Shown here in pieces: positions 58,321 through 64,000 of a DNA stretch of 64,000 bases; the stretch's first letter is position 1; every line of letters starts with the position of its first letter. Position numbers and translations under genes: made by a program. Origin of the DNA: Achromobacter kerstersii (GTDB lineage Bacteria; Pseudomonadota; Gammaproteobacteria; Burkholderiales; Burkholderiaceae_B); contig NZ_CADIJQ010000008.1 of assembly GCF_902859595.1 (NCBI RefSeq), forward strand, positions 186,001 to 250,000. The letters run 5' to 3'. Under the pieces are notes generated by a model. That model was not told the DNA's origin and made no database searches. It saw only the letters and a program-made list of their open reading frames with translations.

Positions 58321-59907
58321 ATGACGACGCTGACCCAGACCACTTCTTACGCGGACGCCCAGGCGCTCTGCTCCTCGGACAAGCTCTGGGAGCTGTTCGA
58401 CGGCAACCGCGAGCAGATGAACATTGCCCACGAGTGCATCGACCGGCATGCGGGCAAGGACGATCCCGCGATCATCCTGGTGCGCGCGGCAGGCGGTGAT
58501 GAGATCTACTCGTTTCGCCAGATCGCCGAGCTGTCGTCGCAATTTGCGCACGGACTGGTTGAGCAAGGCATCCGCCCCGGCGACCGCGTGGCGGTGATGC
58601 TGGAACCGTCGCTGGCGTTCTACGTGGCGATGTTTGGCGCGATGAAAATGGGCGCCATCGCCGTACCGCTGTTCACCTTGTTCGGCCCCGACGGCATCCG
58701 CCTGCGTGTGCAGGACTGCAAGCCGCGCATGCTGGTCACCAACGCTGAAAAAGCGCCCATGGTGGCGGCAGGGGACGACATGCGCGTCGTCATTGCCGAC
58801 GACACGTTTCTGGGCAAACTGGCCAGCTACCCCACGCACTACACCTGCAATACGCGGGCCGACGATCTGGCCATCTTTCAGTACACCTCGGGCACCACCC
58901 GCGAACTGCCGGACGCCGTCAAGCACACGCACCGCGCACTCGTCACGCTGATGCTGGCCGCGTTGTACGGCACCGGCGTGCGCCCCGGTGACCGCTTCAT
59001 GTGCCCGTCATCGCCCGCTTGGGGCCATGGCTTGTGGCATGGCACGCTGGCCCCGTTGGCGCTTGGCGTGACCATTGGCGCCTACGCCGGCAAGTTCAAC
59101 GCCGAACGCTTGCTGCAAGCCTTGCAGGATCACGCGTTCAACAACATCTCGGCCGCCGCCACGCACTACCGGATGATGCGCAATTCCGGCGCGGCAGGCC
59201 GCTACCGCTATCAGCTGGACAAGGTGTCCTTCACCGGCGAACCCATCGACAGCGAAACGTCCGCGTTCGTGGAAGCCACCTTCGGCCGGCCCGTTTGCAG
59301 CATGTACGGCACCACCGAAATCGGCGTGTGCCTGGTGAACTACCCCGGCGCGACGGACTTCACGGTCAAGCCCGGATCACTCGGCAAACCCGTGCCTGGC
59401 CTGCGCGTTGAAGTGCAGGACGCCAACGGCGCGCCCTGCCCGCCCGGCGTCACCGGCGAATTGAAGCTGTGGCGGCGCGACGATTGGGTGGCCACCAAAG
59501 ACCTTGGGCGTGTCGATGAAGACGGCTATTTCTGGCATGGCGGCCGCGCCGACGACGTCATCATCTCGGCCGGCTGGACCATGAGCGCCGTCGAAATCGA
59601 AGACGCCATCCTCAAACATCGCGACGTGTCCGAAGCCGCCGCCATCGGCGTGCCGGACGCGCTGCGCGGCCAGGTCGTCAAAGCCTTCGTGGTGTCCGCC
59701 CGCCCGGGCGACGACGCCTTCGTGGAAGAAATTCAGAACGCCGTGCGCAGCCAGCTGGCGCAGCACGAGTACCCGCGTCAGGTGGTGTTCGTGCCTGAAC
59801 TGCCCAAGACGCCGGCCGGAAAGATCCATCGCCGAAAACTGCGGGAGCAAGAACTTGCAACCGCTGATGCATCAACCGTAAACGCCGCGCCCGCCGCGCA
59901 CGTCTGA
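58321..59907 (+). CDS. AMP-dependent acyl-CoA synthetase (ligase) with an atypical P-loop
   Basis: The 528-residue adenylate-forming enzyme activates a carboxylic acid to its CoA ester using ATP. The A5-like motif Y-G-T-T-E and the C-terminal lysine motif P-A-G-K-I (Lys501) are normal. The phosphate loop at 188-200 reads Y-T-S-G-T-T-R-E-L-P-D-A-V, whereas the family expects T-S-G-T-T-G-x-P-K. The glycine is replaced, the lysine is lost, and one residue is added. The reading frame is intact, so this is a natural variant, not a frameshift. It heads an operon with a MaoC dehydratase, a CoA-transferase and a receptor. Confidence 0.9.
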   Translation: MTTLTQTTSYADAQALCSSDKLWELFDGNREQMNIAHECIDRHAGKDDPAIILVRAAGGDEIYSFRQIAELSSQFAHGLVEQGIRPGDRVAVMLEPSLAFYVAMFGAMKMGAIAVPLFTLFGPDGIRLRVQDCKPRMLVTNAEKAPMVAAGDDMRVVIADDTFLGKLASYPTHYTCNTRADDLAIFQYTSGTTRELPDAVKHTHRALVTLMLAALYGTGVRPGDRFMCPSSPAWGHGLWHGTLAPLALGVTIGAYAGKFNAERLLQALQDHAFNNISAAATHYRMMRNSGAAGRYRYQLDKVSFTGEPIDSETSAFVEATFGRPVCSMYGTTEIGVCLVNYPGATDFTVKPGSLGKPVPGLRVEVQDANGAPCPPGVTGELKLWRRDDWVATKDLGRVDEDGYFWHGGRADDVIISAGWTMSAVEIEDAILKHRDVSEAAAIGVPDALRGQVVKAFVVSARPGDDAFVEEIQNAVRSQLAQHEYPRQVVFVPELPKTPAGKIHRRKLREQELATADASTVNAAPAAHV

Positions 59908-59927
59908 CCATCCCCCCAGGAGACATC

Positions 59928-61073
59928 ATGCTGACCAAGACCAAAATCGAACGTAGCTTCCCGACCATCACCGAGCAAGGCCTGGACGAACTGCGCGCCC
60001 GCATCGGCGTGAAGATCGGCGCCACCGCCGAACCGTGGTGCTACGAAGCCACGCGCGACAACATCCGCCACTACGCCCATGGCATTGGCGACGACAACCC
60101 CTTGTGGTCTGACCCGGAGTACGCGGCCAAGACCCAGCACGGCGGCATCATCGCGCTGCCCAGCTTCCTGTTTTCCACGAGCCGTATCGTGTCGGGCTAC
60201 GTCGGCGGGCTGCCGGGCGTGCATGCGATGTGGTCGGGCGCAGATTGGACGTGGCACAAGACCGTCAAGCGCAACGACACCATCTCTACTGAGGCGCACC
60301 TGAAGAACCTGATCGAACACCAGACCCGCTTTGCCGGCCGCGCGATCCAACAGATCTATCACGTGGACTTCTTCAACCAGGATGGCGACAAGGTGGCCGA
60401 GGCCGACAGCTGGTGCTTTCGCACCGAACGCGACCACGCCCGCGAGCAAGGCAGCAAGTACAAGGAAGTGCGCGCCCGCGAACCGCGCCGCTACAGCCCC
60501 GAAGAAATCAAGGAAGCCTACAAGCTCTACGCGCAGGAAGAAGTGCGCGGCGCCACGCCCCGCTACTGGGAAGACGTGAAGGAAGGCGAAGCGCTTCCCG
60601 TGATGTTCAAAGGCCCGATGACGGTGACCGGCTTCATCGCCTATGCGCAGGGCTGGGGCGGCCTGTACATCCGCGCCAACAAATTGGCGTGGCAACTGAT
60701 CGACGCGCACCCGGGCGTGGGCATCACCAACCGCTTCGGCATTCCTGACGTGCCGGAACGCGTGCACTGGGAAGAAGAATTCGCGCTGGAAGTCGGCGCG
60801 CCGGGCGCCTATGACTACGGCCCCGAACGCAATTCCTGGCTGACGCATCACCTGACCAACTGGATGGGCGACGCCGGCTTCCTGCGCAAGTCCACGTGCA
60901 AGATCCGCCGCCACAACCCGGAAGGCGACATGCTGTTCTTCAAAGGCCGCGTCACGCGCAAGTACGTTGAAGACGGCCGCCATCTGGTCGAAATCGAACA
61001 GGAAGCCCGCAATCAGGACGACGAATTGTCCGTGCTGGGTTCCGGCGTGGTTGAATTGCCCACCCGCGCGTGA
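59928..61073 (+). CDS. MaoC-like double-hotdog dehydratase
   Basis: The 381-residue protein has an N-terminal MaoC-type hotdog half (H-Y-A-H-G-I-G-D-D-N-P-L-W near residue 45, A-L-P-S-F-L) and a second hotdog-like half from about residue 190. Such proteins hydrate or dehydrate enoyl- or 3-hydroxyacyl-CoA. A double fold in one chain resembles mesaconyl-CoA and related hydratases. It lies 20 bases after the CoA-ligase gene. Its stop codon is the first of three 11-base repeats. Confidence 0.87.
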   Translation: MLTKTKIERSFPTITEQGLDELRARIGVKIGATAEPWCYEATRDNIRHYAHGIGDDNPLWSDPEYAAKTQHGGIIALPSFLFSTSRIVSGYVGGLPGVHAMWSGADWTWHKTVKRNDTISTEAHLKNLIEHQTRFAGRAIQQIYHVDFFNQDGDKVAEADSWCFRTERDHAREQGSKYKEVRAREPRRYSPEEIKEAYKLYAQEEVRGATPRYWEDVKEGEALPVMFKGPMTVTGFIAYAQGWGGLYIRANKLAWQLIDAHPGVGITNRFGIPDVPERVHWEEEFALEVGAPGAYDYGPERNSWLTHHLTNWMGDAGFLRKSTCKIRRHNPEGDMLFFKGRVTRKYVEDGRHLVEIEQEARNQDDELSVLGSGVVELPTRA

Positions 61074-61100
61074 TGTCAGCGTGATTCAAGCGTGACGTAA
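61068..61100 (+). repeat. Three 11-bp repeats starting at a stop codon
   Basis: Three contiguous 11-base units (61068, 61079 and 61090) each begin GCGTGA. In the first unit these six bases are the last sense codon and the TGA stop of the MaoC gene. The remaining five bases vary. The array lies inside the 156-base gap before the next gene of the operon. Confidence 0.7.
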
Positions 61101-61229
61101 TCGGGCCGCCCGGCGCACATCGCGCGCGGCGCGGCTTGTTTTCCCGACGGCTGACCAGCCGCCGCTGCTTGCCATGATCGCGCGCGTGCGCTTGCCGCCC
61201 GCGCGTCGGACATGACCATAACGAGGTCA

Positions 61230-62486
61230 ATGATGTCTGGTTCATCGGAGCATGCTGCACACGCCCCCGACGCCCCCAACGCCCGCGCGCCGGGCGCGTT
61301 GGCAGGCTTACGGGTCATTGATCTTTCCCGCGTGCTGGCGGGGCCGCTGTGCACTCAGATGCTGGCGGACCAGGGCGCAAGCGTGATCAAGGTCGAGCCG
61401 CCGGGCGGCGACGAAACACGCATGTTGGGCCCGCCCGTCAATGCCGACGGCGACGCCGCCTACTTCACCGCCGTCAACCGCGGCAAGCGCGCGATCGGCC
61501 TGGACCTGTCACGCGCAGAAGGGCGCGACGTGTTGTTGCGCCTGTTGGAAGATGCCGACGTGCTGGTCGAGAACTTCATTCCCGGCACGATGGCCAAGTG
61601 GGGGCTGGACTACGAAACGGATTTGAAGGCCCGCTTTCCCCAACTGATCTATTGCGCCATTTCCGGCTTCGGCGAAGACGGCCCGCTGGGCGGCCTGCCG
61701 GGCTACGACGCCATCTTGCAAGCGATGTGCGGCTTGATGAGCGTGAACGGCGACGCCGCCAGCGGCCCCACGCGCATCGGCATCCCCATCGTGGACCACC
61801 TGACGGGCTACACCGCGCAGGCTGGCATCTTGCTGGCGCTGTACCACCGCGCACGCACCGGACGCGGCCAGCGCGTTGAGGCCACGCTGTACGACACCGC
61901 GCTCAGCCTGCTGGTGCCGCACGCCGCCAACTGGATGCACACGCAGCGCACGCCGGGCCTGCTGGGCAGCGCGCACCCCAACATCGCACCGTATGACCGC
62001 TATACCTGCCGCGATGGCGACATCTTCCTGGGCATCGTCAACGACCGCCAGTTCCGCAAGTTCTGCGACTACATCGGCCTGGCGCCCTTGCTGGAAGACG
62101 AACGCTTTGCCACCAACCGCCAGCGCCTGGAACACCGCGATGCGCTGCGCACCGCCATCGACGAAGCGCTTGCCCATCGCGCGCGCGACACCGTCTGCCA
62201 CGACCTGATGCAACTGGGCGTACCCGTCGGCCCCGTCCATACGGTGCCGGAAGCGTTCGAACACGCGCACACGCGCCACCGCGGCATGCGCATCGACCGC
62301 GACGGCTATCACGGCATCGGCGCGGCCACTCGCCTGTCGGACGCGCCCGTGCGCCTGCGCCGCCTGCCCCCTGCTTATGCGCAGCACACCGACGAGGTCC
62401 TCCGGGAGGCCGGCCTCGGCGACACCCACATCGCGGCCCTGCGCGAACTGGGCGTCTTGCCACGCAGGCCTCCTTCGAAGCCGTAG
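61230..62486 (+). CDS. CaiB/BaiF family (class III) CoA-transferase
   Basis: The protein has 418 residues from the ATG at 61230, which follows ACGAGGT; a second ATG at 61233 or an earlier one at 61212 are alternatives. Family marks are V-I-D-L-S-R-V-L-A-G-P, V-I-K-V-E-P-P-G-G-D, N-R-G-K-R and the catalytic aspartate Asp189 (P-I-V-D-H-L-T-G). An Ala/Pro-rich extension of about 20 residues precedes the domain. With the CoA ligase of the same operon this gives two routes to the CoA ester. Confidence 0.92.
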   Translation: MMSGSSEHAAHAPDAPNARAPGALAGLRVIDLSRVLAGPLCTQMLADQGASVIKVEPPGGDETRMLGPPVNADGDAAYFTAVNRGKRAIGLDLSRAEGRDVLLRLLEDADVLVENFIPGTMAKWGLDYETDLKARFPQLIYCAISGFGEDGPLGGLPGYDAILQAMCGLMSVNGDAASGPTRIGIPIVDHLTGYTAQAGILLALYHRARTGRGQRVEATLYDTALSLLVPHAANWMHTQRTPGLLGSAHPNIAPYDRYTCRDGDIFLGIVNDRQFRKFCDYIGLAPLLEDERFATNRQRLEHRDALRTAIDEALAHRARDTVCHDLMQLGVPVGPVHTVPEAFEHAHTRHRGMRIDRDGYHGIGAATRLSDAPVRLRRLPPAYAQHTDEVLREAGLGDTHIAALRELGVLPRRPPSKP

Positions 62487-62527
62487 CAACACAACCGACC
62501 GCCCATAAAAAAATCCAGGAGACCACC

Positions 62528-63493
62528 ATGAAGACACTACGCTTGATCGCCGCGCTAGCGGCGTCCTTGCTGTTCACGCAGCCTGCGGCCGCAGCCGACA
62601 GCTACCCCTCGAAACCCATACGCATCATCGTTCCCTATCAAGCCGGGCAAGGCACCGACGTGGCCGGCCGCTACCTGGGCGAGTACCTGGCCAAGGCGCT
62701 AGGGCAAGCCGTCATTGTCGAAAACCGGCCCGGCGCGGGCGGCAACATCGGCGCGTCCGAAGCGGCGCGCGCCACGCCCGACGGCTACACGCTGTTGATG
62801 GGCACGAACGGCACGCATGTGCTGAACCAGTACATGTACGCGTCCACCAACTTCGATCCTGAAAAAGATTTCGAACCCATCATGCTGGTCAGCTCGTTTC
62901 CGATGGTGCTGCTGACCACGCCCGCGTCGTCCTACACGAGCCTTGCCGACTTGCGCGACGCCGCCAAGGCCAAGACCGACAGCGTCAACGTCGGCATGCC
63001 CAGCACCACCGCGCGGCTGGTGTTTGAACTGCTCAAGCAGCAAGGCGTGTCCAGCCTGCGCGGCATTCCCTACAAGGGCTCAGCCACCGCCACCACCGAC
63101 CTGATGGGCGGCCAGGTGCAGATCGGCATCGACACCGTCAGCGCCGCGCGCTCGTTCATCACGGGCGGCAAGCTGCGCGCGCTGGCGGTAACGTCATTGA
63201 AGGAATCGGCGCTGCTGCCCGGGGTCAAGCCCGTATCGGCCCAAGGCTTGCCAGACTTTCAGGTGATTGCGTGGAATGGCTTGTACGCCCCCAAAGGCAC
63301 GCCGCCCGCCGTCGTGCAGAAGTTGAACGCCGAACTGACAAAGATTCTGGCGCGCCCCGAAGTGCAGCAACGTCTGTTGGAGTTAGGCCATGAACCGGGC
63401 GGCGGCACGCCGGGCGAACTGGCCGCCTTTGCCCGCAGCGAACGTCTGAAGTGGCAGCCGCTGATTGTTCAGGCGGGGCTGAAAGCGGAATAG
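62528..63493 (+). CDS. Bug/TctC family periplasmic substrate-binding protein
   Basis: The 321-residue protein has a signal peptide cleaved near A-A-A (about residue 22), then I-R-I-I-V-P-Y-Q-A-G-Q-G-T-D, V-I-V-E-N-R-P-G-A-G-G and R-G-I-P-Y-K-G-S. The usual G-G of the first motif is G-Q-G here. AGGAGA precedes the ATG. It is the last gene of the CoA-ligase operon, before a strong terminator, and probably binds the acid that the ligase activates. Confidence 0.93.
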   Translation: MKTLRLIAALAASLLFTQPAAAADSYPSKPIRIIVPYQAGQGTDVAGRYLGEYLAKALGQAVIVENRPGAGGNIGASEAARATPDGYTLLMGTNGTHVLNQYMYASTNFDPEKDFEPIMLVSSFPMVLLTTPASSYTSLADLRDAAKAKTDSVNVGMPSTTARLVFELLKQQGVSSLRGIPYKGSATATTDLMGGQVQIGIDTVSAARSFITGGKLRALAVTSLKESALLPGVKPVSAQGLPDFQVIAWNGLYAPKGTPPAVVQKLNAELTKILARPEVQQRLLELGHEPGGGTPGELAAFARSERLKWQPLIVQAGLKAE

Positions 63494-63521
63494 CGTCTTT
63501 CGCTTCACCCGGCATAGAACG

Positions 63522-63548
63522 AGCCCAGGCCTTGCGCCTGGGCTTTTT
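63522..63548 (+). terminator. Rho-independent terminator of the CoA-ligase operon
   Basis: A perfect stem AGCCCAGGC (63522-63530) with GCCTGGGCT (63536-63544) and a 5-base loop is followed by a T-run (63544-63548). It lies 29 bases after the Bug stop codon. Confidence 0.93.
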
Positions 63549-63563
63549 CATGGGGCGGCGCCG

Positions 63564-63654
63564 GGCTACCGGCTCCTGGCTACTGGCTCCTCGCTCCTCG
63601 CTACTGGCTCCTCGCTCCTGGCTACTGGCTCCTCGCTACTGGCTACTGCCTACC
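63564..63654. repeat. Thirteen-unit heptanucleotide repeat
   Basis: From 63564 to 63654 the sequence is a run of 7-base units of the form SGCTMCT (first and last units slightly diverged). The units alternate between G/C at the first position and A/C at the fifth. It begins 15 bases after the terminator and ends about 125 bases before the aldehyde dehydrogenase start. Confidence 0.9.
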
Positions 63655-63692
63655 GCGTGACCGAGTTACCGAGTTACCGAGTTACCGGGTTA
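63653..63692. repeat. Five-unit octanucleotide repeat
   Basis: Five 8-base units starting at 63653, 63661, 63669, 63677 and 63685 follow directly on the heptamer array. The middle three are identical (CCGAGTTA); the outer two differ at one to two positions. The last unit lies about 85 bases before the aldehyde dehydrogenase start codon, in its likely promoter region. Confidence 0.9.
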
Positions 63693-63778
63693 ACCCCAGC
63701 AGAATTAATACCTATAACATCAGAGAATATATTTATTGGAGACACCACCCCACCCATCCCTAATTCCGGGAGAAGACC

Positions 63779-64000
63779 ATGGCAATGCCCACCCTCAAGC
63801 ATTTCATCAACGGCCAATACGCGGAGTCCTCGGGCTCCGAGTATTTTGATTTGATCAGCCCCGTCACCGGCAAGCCGATCGCCCGCTCTCCCAACGCCAA
63901 CGATGCCGACGTTGACGCCGCCTACGCCGCCGCCCGCCACGCGTTCAAAACCTGGGGCCGCAGCACGCCCTCCGCGCGCCAGCAGGCGCTGCTGAAACTG
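63779..64000 (+). CDS. Aldehyde dehydrogenase, N-terminal part only (continues beyond the window)
   Basis: The ATG at 63779 has GGGAGA 5 bases upstream, and the frame stays open for 74 codons to the window end. The visible part (F-I-N-G-Q-Y at about 9-14, I-S-P-V-T-G-K, then D-V-D-A-A-Y-A-A-A-R-H-A-F-K-T-W) is the standard N-terminus of the ALDH superfamily. It resembles gamma-aminobutyraldehyde or betaine aldehyde dehydrogenases in style. The catalytic region is outside the window, so the substrate is not assigned. An AT-rich stretch at 63700-63745 is a likely promoter area. Confidence 0.88.
   Translation, partial: MAMPTLKHFINGQYAESSGSEYFDLISPVTGKPIARSPNANDADVDAAYAAARHAFKTWGRSTPSARQQALLKL

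Overview
The window is GC-rich, densely packed bacterial DNA. It has short operons with ATGA overlaps, clear Shine-Dalgarno sites, and an unusually large number of Bug/TctC-type periplasmic receptors: seven genes, with no TctA or TctB membrane partner in sight. Together with many LysR, IclR and GntR regulators and scattered CoA-ester catabolic clusters, this points to a betaproteobacterium of the Alcaligenaceae (Achromobacter/Bordetella type). That assignment is inferred from gene content; no database search was run. No tRNA, rRNA, CRISPR array, insertion sequence or replication origin was seen.

Layout. 1-3555: a lipoprotein N-terminus, an Ala/Pro-rich secreted protein, a membrane-anchored protein and a 54-residue lipoprotein. 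3686-11340: a CoA-ester operon (two CaiB/BaiF CoA-transferases, an enoyl-CoA hydratase homologue, a double-length acyl-CoA dehydrogenase, a Bug receptor) followed by a LysR gene. 11409-18656 (minus): an eight-gene catabolic operon with three Bug receptors, divergent from a LysR gene (18787-19695). 19788-20549: MTA/SAH nucleosidase. 20764-25170: an IclR regulator divergent from a Bug gene and a self-sufficient P450 of CYP116B architecture. 25476-26516: a DUF2235 hydrolase. 26609-34673 (minus): a complete branched-chain-type ABC uptake system interleaved with an aldehyde dehydrogenase, an SDR and a zinc alcohol dehydrogenase. 35004-38759 (minus): a Gld-like ABC exporter cluster. 38817-39680: a secreted lactonase-like metallo-hydrolase. 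40027-43463: LysR, DUF1185 protein, alpha/beta hydrolase and Bug. 43552-49796: a type VI secretion island (vgrG, a large cell-wall-targeting effector, a candidate immunity gene). 49930-54526: GntR, acnD, prpF. 54600-56923: a long hairpin-rich leader, a sodium:solute symporter and its 40-residue partner. 56912-63493: a thioesterase/IclR pair divergent from a CoA-ligase, MaoC, CaiB and Bug operon. 63779-64000: the start of an aldehyde dehydrogenase.

How it fits together. Most of the window is modular carboxylate catabolism: a periplasmic receptor, CoA activation or transfer, a few oxidation or hydration steps, and a local regulator. Several regulators have visible operators: nested palindromes inside promoters at 21687-21721 and 58224-58281, GntR-type sites at 49856-49931, and LysR-type dyads at 40954-40985.

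The most interesting items are these. (1) In the T6SS effector-immunity module, base composition drops sharply inside the effector gene at the boundary of its GH19-like toxin domain. (2) Short tandem repeats begin at or just beyond the stop codons of four unrelated genes. (3) The symporter is preceded by about 440 nt of leader with two mutually exclusive hairpins. (4) The CYP116B P450 is paired with its own receptor and regulator.
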